A stretch of DNA of 64,000 nt from positions 1-64,000 of IMG/VR virus record IMGVR_UViG_3300046535_000869; one strand, written 5' to 3'. This document shows, piece after piece, positions 40,000 to 48,127 of the stretch. Every line of letters begins with the position of its first letter. Position 1 is the stretch's first letter. The stretch comes from a virus. The translations under genes were made by a program, and so were the position numbers. Below the pieces are notes generated by a model that worked only from the letters and a program-made list of their open reading frames with translations, did no database searches and was not told the DNA's origin.

Positions 40000-41787
40000 C
40001 TAGAACTGCTTGATGGCGATGCCTGACGGGAAGTCGACCTCAACGTCCGCGCCGGTCGTGACCAGCGTGAACGGGAAGAACGCGACCGGGACCGACTGCG
40101 TGTCGTCAGCGCTCACGTCCCGGTAGAGCACCATGCCGCCCAGCGTCTGCGCCGTCGTGACCGCCGGGAAGACCGGCGACGTGGCCGACAGCGTCGCGAG
40201 ATCGTTCGTGTCGTCCTCCGCGACGGAACGCCCGGCCATCGTCTGCCGCGTCACGCCTGCCGCCTCCTTGCTCGTCACGTCGCCCGCGCTGCCGTCGTCG
40301 AGCGTCTGAAGATCCGGGTCGAAGACGTACGTCGACAGGACCAGCGTCATCTTGAGTGTCGACGTGTCGAGGTCGAGCGTGCCGATGAGTAGCTCCTTCT
40401 TCGCCCGGTTGTAGAGGTACTGCGCGCTCGCGCCTGCCGGTTGGATCGGCCCAATCCATGCGTAGTTCGTGGCCGCGCCAAGCGTCGGCGGATTTGCCGC
40501 GCCCTTGAGGAGCGTGTTCGTCGGCGTGTAGTCTCCTGTCTCTCCAGTCGCACTCACGTACTGCGGGTCAACGGCGAGATCGTGTGCTCCGGCGCTGATC
40601 GCGCTATATCCGCCAGCCGTGTTGTTGTAGACGTTGTTGAAGTCCATCAAGTGTCCGCCATAGCGGTCATTCGTCGCTGTCGTTCCACCTGAAAGCAGGA
40701 GTCCGTACCCACCATTGTTCGTCAAATTGTTGTTGTTGACGATTGTTCCAGCAGCGGTTTGGACAGACAAAGCTGTATCAGCACAACTGTCGATGACGTT
40801 CCCTGTGATTATCGAGTTAAGCGCAATATCAGAACCTGACCCGGAGTGATCGTGGATAGCTGGCGAGGCTGCGCGACAACGGGTGATGACGTTACTGATG
40901 AACGCGCACCCTTTTGATGTGTCAAAGACAGGCCCACGATAGTTGTCGATGATGTTGCCGACTAACCGAGTAAAATAGAGACCTCCATACAGCGCGTAGT
41001 AGGTTCCGGCTGAAGTGCTTCCAGAATTACGGATGATGTTGTCTGTGAAGGAGACGATTCCAGCTACAAACGTCCCATCGAACCCGTTCTGGTCATAGAT
41101 GCAGCTATCAACGGAAGCGCCGCCGTTCCCTTGGATGAAGCCGTTGTCGGTAAGAAAATTCGTCCCGGTCGGGACCATCTTGAGTTCGCGGAAGATCCAG
41201 CCATTGGCCTGATAGAACATCAACCCATTACAGGTCAGGTAAGGACGCCCGTTGTAGCCGAGTACGGTAATCGGTGCCTCTAATGTTGACCCCAGTAGTT
41301 GGTTGTACCCCGTCTGTGCGACATCAGGCGTACTACCGAGGGCAGGATCGGTACTGCCTCCTGCCGCTCGGACGTTGACGATGTTACCAGCGATGAGAGG
41401 AGAGGCGAGCAGGGGAGCCGTGATCGTTCCGCCGATGGACACATTTCTGAAGTCGGCCCACGCGCCGCCGATGCGCGCCGACTGGCCGGTTCCGGTCCCG
41501 GTGTTTCGGTCGACGCCGATGGTGTTCGTGTTCGTGCGGCTGGTGATGACGTAGTAGCCGTCGCCAGCGATCCGAATCACGTTCCCGATCATCTGCGACG
41601 TGAAGCCGCCAGTGACGGACGTGACCGCGCCGGTCCCGACCGTGACGACGTCCGTCAGGCTGAGTTGTGGACTCGCCTGATCGGAGTAGTTCGTCCCGGC
41701 CCCGCTGATCGTGGAGTCGAAGCCTCCACCGTTCAGCTCGTCACCGTCGACGCGAATCCACCACTGTTGTGAGGCGAGGATCGACAT
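40000..41787 (-). CDS. Parallel beta-helix fibre/spike protein
   Basis: The 595-residue protein opens MSILASQQWWIRVDG. Residues about 100-430 hold a repeated Asn/Gly-rich coil pattern typical of right-handed beta-helices: VDSCIYDQNGF, GIVSFTDNIIRNSGS, RLVGNIIDNYRG, GTIVNNNNLTNNGG. The C-terminal 170 residues are a globular domain. The region encoding the coils is AT-richer than its neighbours, suggesting separate acquisition. Likely a host-surface binding or depolymerase fibre; no catalytic residues assigned. Confidence 0.75.
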   Translation of the reverse strand: MSILASQQWWIRVDGDELNGGGFDSTISGAGTNYSDQASPQLSLTDVVTVGTGAVTSVTGGFTSQMIGNVIRIAGDGYYVITSRTNTNTIGVDRNTGTGTGQSARIGGAWADFRNVSIGGTITAPLLASPLIAGNIVNVRAAGGSTDPALGSTPDVAQTGYNQLLGSTLEAPITVLGYNGRPYLTCNGLMFYQANGWIFRELKMVPTGTNFLTDNGFIQGNGGASVDSCIYDQNGFDGTFVAGIVSFTDNIIRNSGSTSAGTYYALYGGLYFTRLVGNIIDNYRGPVFDTSKGCAFISNVITRCRAASPAIHDHSGSGSDIALNSIITGNVIDSCADTALSVQTAAGTIVNNNNLTNNGGYGLLLSGGTTATNDRYGGHLMDFNNVYNNTAGGYSAISAGAHDLAVDPQYVSATGETGDYTPTNTLLKGAANPPTLGAATNYAWIGPIQPAGASAQYLYNRAKKELLIGTLDLDTSTLKMTLVLSTYVFDPDLQTLDDGSAGDVTSKEAAGVTRQTMAGRSVAEDDTNDLATLSATSPVFPAVTTAQTLGGMVLYRDVSADDTQSVPVAFFPFTLVTTGADVEVDFPSGIAIKQF

Positions 41788-41796
41788 GCCCTTCCC

Positions 41797-43902
41797 TTAC
41801 TGCTTGACGAACGCCTGACAGTTGACGCCGGTCGTGTCTGGGCAGAGTCGGAACAGGTTCTGCGGAACGCCGTCAATCGCCTCCTGCTGAAACAGGCCCG
41901 GCAGCGTCGTGAAGGTGATGACCGGCGGAGGCGGAGGCGGAGGCGCGGTCCCGCCGTTCAGTGGAGACGTCCCGGTCCCATCCCAGAGCACGTCATCGTA
42001 GAGCTTCATCACGAACCGGCGAGGATGCGACCCGTACGGCAGAAACGTCACGCGAGCGAAAGCGGTGTTCGGAGGGAGCGTGATGGTCGGCGTCTCGACG
42101 TAGATATCGAAGAACACGCCGACGGCCCCTTGGACGATAGAATCGGAGACGAGATAGTCGCTATTCGGCACGCCCCAGAGCGCCGTCGTGCAGCCGGACA
42201 GGTACGCGCCTGTGATCTTAATCGGATGCACGTAGCCAGTCGTGATGTCGACACAGCGGCTTCCGTAGTACCGGTCGATGTAGCCCAGCGGCGCGCCATT
42301 ACCGAGGCTGCTCTGCTGGATCACTACAGGGTTACGGAACCAGCCTTCGTTGACGTCTTCCGCCTGACGTGCGCCGATGCCGATGAAGTCGTTGATGCTC
42401 CGCACGTTGTCGAGGACCGGGAGGTGGGCCTCGTCGAAGAAGCGGCCCGGATCTTCAATGCCCCACGTCTCGAAGCCGACGAATCCGTTGCCGACGCTGA
42501 GCGCATGGTCGACCAGTATCGGCGGGTTGTTGTTGGTGTAGGGAGGCGCGAACAGCACGTCCGGCATCGCCCCAGCGACCGACGGATACAGCCCGGACTT
42601 TCCATGAAAGCCGAACAGGTTCCAGCCGACCGTGTTGTTCCAGCATTCGTTCCCGTCGAAGGTGTTCTGGATGCCGTGAAACCAGCCGCACGCGCCCTCG
42701 ACGCCGGGTTTATTGTTCAGGAAGTTGACGCCCGCCTGAATCTCCGACACGTCGGAGAAGTTCGTGAGGTTGGCGAAGCCGATGTTTCTCAGGAAGCTGT
42801 TCCTGACTTCGTAGCCGTCCTCTGTGATGAAGCCCGCGCCTTGGAAGCCGGTCGCGATGTTCTCGACGACGAGCGTGTCCGAGGTGCCGTGCGTGACGTG
42901 GCCCCACTTCCCGCGCCCCTGCCCGATGAGGACCATGTCGACCGTCCGACGCTCGACCGCGCAGCCACCGCCGTGAACATGGTGCGCGTGAAAGGCGTAC
43001 TTCCCGATCTGGTTCGTCCCGATGTGCGATTGGTCCGCCGATGTCGAGTTGAGGTCGTCGACCGTTGTTCGACCGAGGCCGACGAGCGCGCCGCCTTGGA
43101 TGTCCCAGCAGGCCGTATCGCCGATATTGGCGACGTGACCGGCGGTCCCGTTCGCGTTCTCTGACCGGATGACGACGTTGCGCGTGACGTTGAGGATCTT
43201 CGGCCGGATGGCGAGCCGCCCATCGTGCGCGAAGACCGCCGCGTGCGCGAACGACAAACCGCGCGACAGGCCGATGCTCGTCCCGTTGACCGACGTGATG
43301 AACGTGGCAGGCTCGACGATGGGCGAGTCCGGGAAGACCGCCGGGTTCGTGCTGAGCAGCTTGACCTCGTCGCCGACGCGCCATCCGCTCGGCACGCCGC
43401 AGAGGGTGATGAACGAGCTGCCGGGCTGCGCGTCGAAGCACAAGTCCGCGCCCGGCGTCCGGTACGGTTCGTTGATCTTGATGGTGCCGAAGCTGGCGAT
43501 GCCGTTGCCCCACTGGAACGGATCTTGCCCAAGGTCAATCGGCACGTTGCGAATCTGGAGGTCGACGCGCACGCCAGCCGGAATCGGGTCGGCTGGTGTG
43601 CCGAGGTCGAGCGTCCCGCCCGGCAGGATGAGCAGCGTCGTGACCTTCGCTGAGGTATTCGCCGACCGGCTGACCTTCAGCGTCCCGCCGACCTCGATGT
43701 AGTCGAAGACACTGCCGTCCGGGAGCGTGACCGTCTGTCCGGCCGCGACGATGAGCTGCGCCGGGAGGTCGGTGCGCCGCTTGACGAACTCCGACGCGCC
43801 GATGGTGACGCGGTCCGGCTGGACTGTCGCCATGATCATCTGGGCTGAGGCCGTCGAGGCGATGAACAGCGACGCAAGCAGGAAGCGGAATGTCTTACGC
43901 AT
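41797..43902 (-). CDS. G8-domain beta-helix protein with signal peptide
   Basis: I start at 43902 (AAGGAG, 7 nt spacer; ATGCGTAA overlaps the upstream stop), giving 701 residues. It has a clear signal peptide, MRKTFRFLLASLFIASTASAQ. Residues about 45-150 match a G8 domain, with IVAAGQTVTLPDGSVFDYIEVGG, LLILPGGTLDLGT and GIASFGTIKINE strands, followed by SGWRVGDEVKLLSTNP. Residues about 230-520 form a beta-helix with Asn/Gly coils, and a HAHHVHGGGC His-rich stretch near residue 293. A Pro-run of seven precedes the C-terminal domain. G8 proteins such as CEMIP act extracellularly. A polysaccharide or host-surface activity is inferred. Confidence 0.8.
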   Translation of the reverse strand: MRKTFRFLLASLFIASTASAQMIMATVQPDRVTIGASEFVKRRTDLPAQLIVAAGQTVTLPDGSVFDYIEVGGTLKVSRSANTSAKVTTLLILPGGTLDLGTPADPIPAGVRVDLQIRNVPIDLGQDPFQWGNGIASFGTIKINEPYRTPGADLCFDAQPGSSFITLCGVPSGWRVGDEVKLLSTNPAVFPDSPIVEPATFITSVNGTSIGLSRGLSFAHAAVFAHDGRLAIRPKILNVTRNVVIRSENANGTAGHVANIGDTACWDIQGGALVGLGRTTVDDLNSTSADQSHIGTNQIGKYAFHAHHVHGGGCAVERRTVDMVLIGQGRGKWGHVTHGTSDTLVVENIATGFQGAGFITEDGYEVRNSFLRNIGFANLTNFSDVSEIQAGVNFLNNKPGVEGACGWFHGIQNTFDGNECWNNTVGWNLFGFHGKSGLYPSVAGAMPDVLFAPPYTNNNPPILVDHALSVGNGFVGFETWGIEDPGRFFDEAHLPVLDNVRSINDFIGIGARQAEDVNEGWFRNPVVIQQSSLGNGAPLGYIDRYYGSRCVDITTGYVHPIKITGAYLSGCTTALWGVPNSDYLVSDSIVQGAVGVFFDIYVETPTITLPPNTAFARVTFLPYGSHPRRFVMKLYDDVLWDGTGTSPLNGGTAPPPPPPPVITFTTLPGLFQQEAIDGVPQNLFRLCPDTTGVNCQAFVKQ

Positions 43903-44611
43903 AAGTGTTCTCCTTGAGGAACTCGTCAAACCGTCCGGCGGTCTGGCCCCAGCCCGGCACGCTGTCGGACTCGGTCCAGCCGTCGGTGTACTTCTGGTTG
44001 CGAAACTCGTCCTTCGACCAGCGCGAAGGCGTCAGGTTCTTGTCGTGTCGGATGTCGATGTTCGGGAGCGCCGACATGCACGCGATGACGTCCAGGTCGT
44101 CGATGCCGCCGTGTCGGATCTTCCGCGTGCCAGGCTCGTAGCCCATACGCTGGGTGAAGCCCTCGCGCTCGACGCGCAGGCAGCGCTGGCGGTAGTGCTC
44201 AGCCAGGAGCAGCCGGTTCGCAAAGAGGCCGCTGGTCTGGTTGCAGAAGTAGAACAGGGCCTTCCCGGAGGCCGCGTCGACCTTCCAGACGTTCTGGTTG
44301 TAGTAGTAGGCGTCGTGACGCCGGACGGACAGGTCGAAGTGGCTGTCGTGATACAGCACGTCGTGCTCGACGAGGAACGCCACGTCGGTGGATATCATCA
44401 GCAGCCCGGCCATGATCTGCTGGAACATCGTGAGCTGGCCAGGCCGCGCGTTCAGGACGACGTTCTTCCAGCCGGTCGGCAGATCGGTCCGCTCCAGCGT
44501 GACCGCGACGATGGGCCGATGGCCGCGCGCCTCGTCGAGCCGACGACGAACCGCCTCCAGGATGGCCGGGTTGCCGCGACCGTGCGAGTAGTACACCAGG
44601 CCGGACGTCAC
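43895..44611 (-). CDS. Glycosyltransferase-like protein (GT-A type)
   Basis: The 238-residue protein reads GLVYYSHGRGNPAILEAVRR at the start, then VAVTLERTDL, MFQQIMAGLLMISTDVAFLVEHDVLYHDSHFD. The EHDVLYH stretch with hydrophobic approach looks like the metal-binding region of GT-A transferases (ExD rather than DxD). It ends within the island 2 block and overlaps the G8 gene by 8 nt. Substrate unknown. Confidence 0.65.
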   Translation of the reverse strand: MTSGLVYYSHGRGNPAILEAVRRRLDEARGHRPIVAVTLERTDLPTGWKNVVLNARPGQLTMFQQIMAGLLMISTDVAFLVEHDVLYHDSHFDLSVRRHDAYYYNQNVWKVDAASGKALFYFCNQTSGLFANRLLLAEHYRQRCLRVEREGFTQRMGYEPGTRKIRHGGIDDLDVIACMSALPNIDIRHDKNLTPSRWSKDEFRNQKYTDGWTESDSVPGWGQTAGRFDEFLKENTYA

Positions 44612-45597
44612 GCGACACGCTCCTCGGCTGGGTAGATGAACTCACGGCCCGCCGTGAGCACGGTGTCGAGCGCCGCCTGGCCGACCGGCTCGTGCCAGCC
44701 AGGGATGGGTGCGAACTTCGCAATCAGCCAGGCCAGCGGGAGCCGCTGACCGGCCCAGGCGTTCGTCATCCACAGATGGCGCGAGTAGGCCCGCGCCACG
44801 TCCGGCTGGTTGCCTAGCGGGTATGGGAAGCTGAAGCCGTGCTGGGTCCTGAACAGGTGCGAGTACCAGGTCGACCGGTTGACGACGTGCCGCCCGCCAG
44901 ACAGCCAGCTCTTGCAGGCGATCTCGACGCCGTACTGGCCCCAGCTCCCATGCCGGTTGTCCAGACCGCCGAGCGCGTTGAACCGCGCGCGCTCCATGAA
45001 GAAACACGCCCCTATCGAGGACATCACATCCTGGATCTGGTTGTTATCGCAGCGGGTCTTGTACGCGCCCCAGTACTGGAAGTGGAGGTCGTGGTCGAAC
45101 CGCCAGAAGTCCGTCCGCCGGTTGCCCCGCTTCTGCCAGACCATCACCTTGTCGAAGCCGAGCGTCGACAGGCAGCTCGCGCACTTGTCCAGCGCCGGAC
45201 CCTGGTAGGTCCTGGCCTGGCACGACCGGCACTGCCAGTCGAAGACGTGCAGGTTGAACATCCGAGGAATCTGGGTGACATCCGGGCCGAGCGCCTCCGC
45301 CGCCTCGATGAGCTTCACGTCGAAGCCCTCATCGACGCCGCAATGTGCGTCCAGCTTCATCACATACTTGGCCCGCGACAGCCGAGCGCCCAGGTTGGTC
45401 GCCTCCCGCTGGCCGACCGCCGCGCCAGGCTGCACCACGGTCACGCGAGGATGCGTGTCCAGGGCCTCGACCGGCCAGCCGCCATCGCAGACCGCGATGA
45501 CCTCCGTGGCCGCGCGCGCGTGCGCGAGGATGTCCTCGACCGTGTTCTTGAGGAACGGCTCGTTCCGCGCCGGGATGATGACGCTCAGGTCTAGCAC
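44608..45597 (-). CDS. GT2 glycosyltransferase with inserted zinc ribbon
   Basis: The GTG at 45597 gives 329 residues: VLDLSVIIPARNEPFLKNTV, VIAVCDGGWP, YVMKLDAHCGVDEGFD (metal-binding DxH), GGLDNRHGSWGQYGVEIACKSWLSGG. Within the catalytic core an insert, CRSCQARTYQGPALDKCASC (two CXXC pairs), is a likely zinc ribbon. The same core in the 48124-49341 enzyme lacks it. Overlaps the Cys-rich gene upstream. A sugar transferase with possible regulatory or RNA/protein-binding insert. Confidence 0.8.
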   Translation of the reverse strand: MLDLSVIIPARNEPFLKNTVEDILAHARAATEVIAVCDGGWPVEALDTHPRVTVVQPGAAVGQREATNLGARLSRAKYVMKLDAHCGVDEGFDVKLIEAAEALGPDVTQIPRMFNLHVFDWQCRSCQARTYQGPALDKCASCLSTLGFDKVMVWQKRGNRRTDFWRFDHDLHFQYWGAYKTRCDNNQIQDVMSSIGACFFMERARFNALGGLDNRHGSWGQYGVEIACKSWLSGGRHVVNRSTWYSHLFRTQHGFSFPYPLGNQPDVARAYSRHLWMTNAWAGQRLPLAWLIAKFAPIPGWHEPVGQAALDTVLTAGREFIYPAEERVA

Positions 45598-45863
45598 GGC
45601 CCGGCCCCCCGCCAGCTCGCCGAGCACTTCCAGCCGGTGCTGTGCATCCTGAACGCCTCGACGACCAGCGGGCCGATCTTCATCCAGACGAACGTGCGGT
45701 CCCGGTAGTACTCGAACCAGCCCCAGTCTTCCGGCCGAATGTAGATCGGGCCGACCCGAACGTCGACGCATAGCCCGCAGGAGTAGCCCTCGCCGTGGCC
45801 TTGTGGGCAGGTTGATGCCTTCGATGGCATCGTATCGCCGGTTTTTGATGCGTCTCGTAGCAT
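45591..45863 (-). CDS. Small Cys-containing hypothetical protein
   Basis: A 90-residue protein with start overlapping the methyltransferase stop (TGATG). It contains STCPQGHGEGYSCGLCVDVRVG and a Trp/Tyr-rich stretch (EDWGWFEYYRDRTFVWMKIG). The Cys motif may bind zinc or iron. It is embedded in island 2 and overlaps the downstream GT2 gene. Function unknown. Confidence 0.7.
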   Translation of the reverse strand: MLRDASKTGDTMPSKASTCPQGHGEGYSCGLCVDVRVGPIYIRPEDWGWFEYYRDRTFVWMKIGPLVVEAFRMHSTGWKCSASWRGAGPC

Positions 45864-46588
45864 CAGCGTCCCACGTCCAGCGGTCCCGGAGCGTTGACCC
45901 AGAGGAAGGACCGATGCTCGTCCCGCTCGACGCCGACCGCCCCGTCCTTCGCTCCGAGGATGAACCACGGTTTGATGTCGTACGCCCGCGTGAAGGCGTC
46001 GACGACGAGCTGCACATGCAGCCCCGCGCCAGGCTTGCTGCCGTAGTAGTCGTGGCCCGCGATGATGCCGCCGAACCGGACCTTCCGCGACCACTCGACG
46101 ATGTCGTTCGTGACGTTCTGGAAGTTGTGATGCCCGTCGATGTAGACGAAGTCCAGCGACCGGTCCGGCACGCCGCGCACCGCCTCCATGCTCCGGGAGA
46201 CCGCCAGCGCCGCGTACTTGTAGGGAGCCAGCCGCTTGGAGGCCAGCCGGTGATAGTTGTCGAAGACCGTCTGGTTCCGCTTCTGGTCCCGGTAGTCGTC
46301 CCGGAGGTTGTACGGATCGACGCCTGTGTAGTGGAGCTGTGGGTTTGCCGCCAGGAGCACCTCGGCGAACTCGCCCTCCATGACGCCGATCTCGACGCCC
46401 CGGTTGAAGTTGTATCGCCAGAAGAACCTCGCCAGCTCCTTCCGGGTCGATGGGATGACGACCGGGTGCCTGGCGTCCGGCGGACCGTCGCCGTCTCGGC
46501 CCAGCGCCGGGAGGCGGAAGAACTCGGCGAGCTGGTCGAGCGTCTCCGCCTGGGCCGTCGCAGGTCTATTGTCCACTGCTGAGGTCAT
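45863..46588 (-). CDS. Class I SAM methyltransferase (Methyltransf_24)
   Basis: The 241-residue protein shows NRGVEIGVMEGEFAEVLLA, LHYTGVDPYN, and SLDFVYIDGHHNFQNVTNDI, the FVYIDGxHxF motif, and GGIIAGHDYY. It belongs to the same methyltransferase group as the genes at 25368 and 27105 in island 1. Likely a glycan O-methyltransferase. Confidence 0.85.
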   Translation of the reverse strand: MTSAVDNRPATAQAETLDQLAEFFRLPALGRDGDGPPDARHPVVIPSTRKELARFFWRYNFNRGVEIGVMEGEFAEVLLAANPQLHYTGVDPYNLRDDYRDQKRNQTVFDNYHRLASKRLAPYKYAALAVSRSMEAVRGVPDRSLDFVYIDGHHNFQNVTNDIVEWSRKVRFGGIIAGHDYYGSKPGAGLHVQLVVDAFTRAYDIKPWFILGAKDGAVGVERDEHRSFLWVNAPGPLDVGR

Positions 46589-47442
46589 AGCACCCTTTCC
46601 CAGAAGCCTCGGCAGATGCGAGGCCAGTTGAACCGCGCCGCCCCTTCGTCAATCTCTGCCTGGCTGACCGGAACCGGCTTCCGGCTCAGGGTGTCCTGGA
46701 GCCAGTCGGTCACCTCTGGCCGGGACAGCTCCGGGACGAAGATGGCCAGCCCGTCGTACCAGGTGCGGTAGTGTGGCCGGTTGAACACAATCGGCCTGGC
46801 CCCGCAGAGCAGGCCCTCCGCCGCCGGTAGCTCGAAGCCCTCGACCCGACGCAGCCCCGACACGTACTCGGCCGAGCTGTACAGCCCAGCTACTACCTCG
46901 TCGGAGACATCAGTATGGCAGACTACGCCGCTCCGGCGAAGGTTCGGACCGAGATGTGCTACGGTTTTCCCATTTGCCCAGGCTGCGCGCGCGCACTCCT
47001 TGACACTTTCTGTCAGCCAGGACTGGCCGGTCGTGACGATGCCGAAGGTCCGGTCCGTGCCTCGTGGGTAGAAGACCGCCGGGTCGACGCCCAGGGCCGA
47101 GTGATAGAACGGGAACTCGACCTGGAGCGCGTCTTCGAGGAGCAGCTCCTTGAGGTTGTAGTAGGACCAGACCAGCTTCGCCCCGGCCCAGAGGCGCAGC
47201 CAGGCGTCCGTCCTCGGCTTCTGGGTCGACCTCACGGCATACTGGATGACGGCGTACTTGCCGGTCTTCTTGATGAGGCCCGCCTGCTCGGTGAACTGCT
47301 CGACCCGCCCGTTGACGTGGAGGATGGTCAGCCGGGCCTGCTCAGGCCCGACCCAGGTGACGCAGCTCGGCGCGGAGCGCTTGAGCGCCTCGCTGACCCG
47401 TTTCATCGCCCGGTCGTCTGGTGTGACCATGTGGACCCGCAC
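46585..47442 (-). CDS. Glycosyltransferase-like protein, paralog of island 1 enzyme
   Basis: The 285-residue protein starts at a GTG overlapping the upstream TAG by one base, or at the ATG at 47430. Its C-terminal block VSGLRRVEGFELPAAEGLLCGARPIVFNRPHYRTWYDG closely matches the protein at 20350-21246. The overall GT-B order is kept: AVIQYAVRST, YYNLKELL, WLTESVKECARAAW. Duplication between islands is clear from sequence. Confidence 0.8.
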   Translation of the reverse strand: MRVHMVTPDDRAMKRVSEALKRSAPSCVTWVGPEQARLTILHVNGRVEQFTEQAGLIKKTGKYAVIQYAVRSTQKPRTDAWLRLWAGAKLVWSYYNLKELLLEDALQVEFPFYHSALGVDPAVFYPRGTDRTFGIVTTGQSWLTESVKECARAAWANGKTVAHLGPNLRRSGVVCHTDVSDEVVAGLYSSAEYVSGLRRVEGFELPAAEGLLCGARPIVFNRPHYRTWYDGLAIFVPELSRPEVTDWLQDTLSRKPVPVSQAEIDEGAARFNWPRICRGFWERVL

Positions 47443-48017
47443 TACCCGATCTCCGCGATAATGGCCGGGTTCCAGACCACGTTGCGCCGAGGCCAGGTCC
47501 AGGAATTCATAAAGTCGAAGTCGCCCTCGAACCGATGGCCGAACGTGCTCAGCCGATCCGGGATGTTCGGGACCAGCATCATCGGCGTCCCGACGTTGCC
47601 GTTCCGTAGGTCCTGGTCGGCCCAGAGGACCCGCCCATCCGCCCGGTAGCGCATGCGGAACAGGACCGGGAACAGCCGCCGCCGCCCGATGAGGCCCGCG
47701 ATGGCGTCCGCCTGGTGCGACCGATGGCCCTTGACGTAGGTGTCGTCGTCGTCCATGAACGCCAGCCAGCCGCCCCTCGCCTGCGGGAGCGCCGCGTTGC
47801 GCTCGGTGTGGCCCCAGTCGCCCGCCGGAGGCTTCCCGCGCGCGAGGAGGATCTCATCGCCAGGCCAGAGGTCGATGGACGCCAGGGTCGCCGCCAGGCT
47901 CTCCCGGCCGGTCGTCGCGACGATGAAGCTGATGCTGGTCGACCGGAGCGCCCGGTCGTCGGCCGTGATGCGCTCGACCACCACCTCGACGTCCTTGCCC
48001 TTCCGTGGCCCCTTCAT
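47442..48017 (-). CDS. Glycosyltransferase family 2-like
   Basis: The 191-residue protein reads SISFIVATTGRESLAATLASI and ILLARGKPPAGDWGHTERNAALPQARGGWLAFMDDDDTY, where DDDD is the GT-A metal motif. Only the catalytic half is present, so it may work with a partner. The start overlaps the TM-protein stop (ATGA). Confidence 0.8.
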   Translation of the reverse strand: MKGPRKGKDVEVVVERITADDRALRSTSISFIVATTGRESLAATLASIDLWPGDEILLARGKPPAGDWGHTERNAALPQARGGWLAFMDDDDTYVKGHRSHQADAIAGLIGRRRLFPVLFRMRYRADGRVLWADQDLRNGNVGTPMMLVPNIPDRLSTFGHRFEGDFDFMNSWTWPRRNVVWNPAIIAEIG

Positions 48018-48127
48018 CGCGGCCCTCGGTAGACGACAAGGAGCAGGATGGCCGTCGTGACCGCCACGGCAATCGCGCCAGCCGCCAGCACGTACTTGAG
48101 GACGACCAGCCCTGTTGCCAGCGTCAC
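48014..48127 (-). CDS. Single-TM microprotein
   Basis: A 37-residue protein from a GTG start (GTGA overlap) to a TGA that overlaps the next ATG. It is nearly all hydrophobic (LKYVLAAGAIAVAVTTAILLLVVYRG), one transmembrane helix. It could anchor the glycosyltransferases around it at the membrane. No family known. Confidence 0.75.
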   Translation of the reverse strand: MTLATGLVVLKYVLAAGAIAVAVTTAILLLVVYRGPR

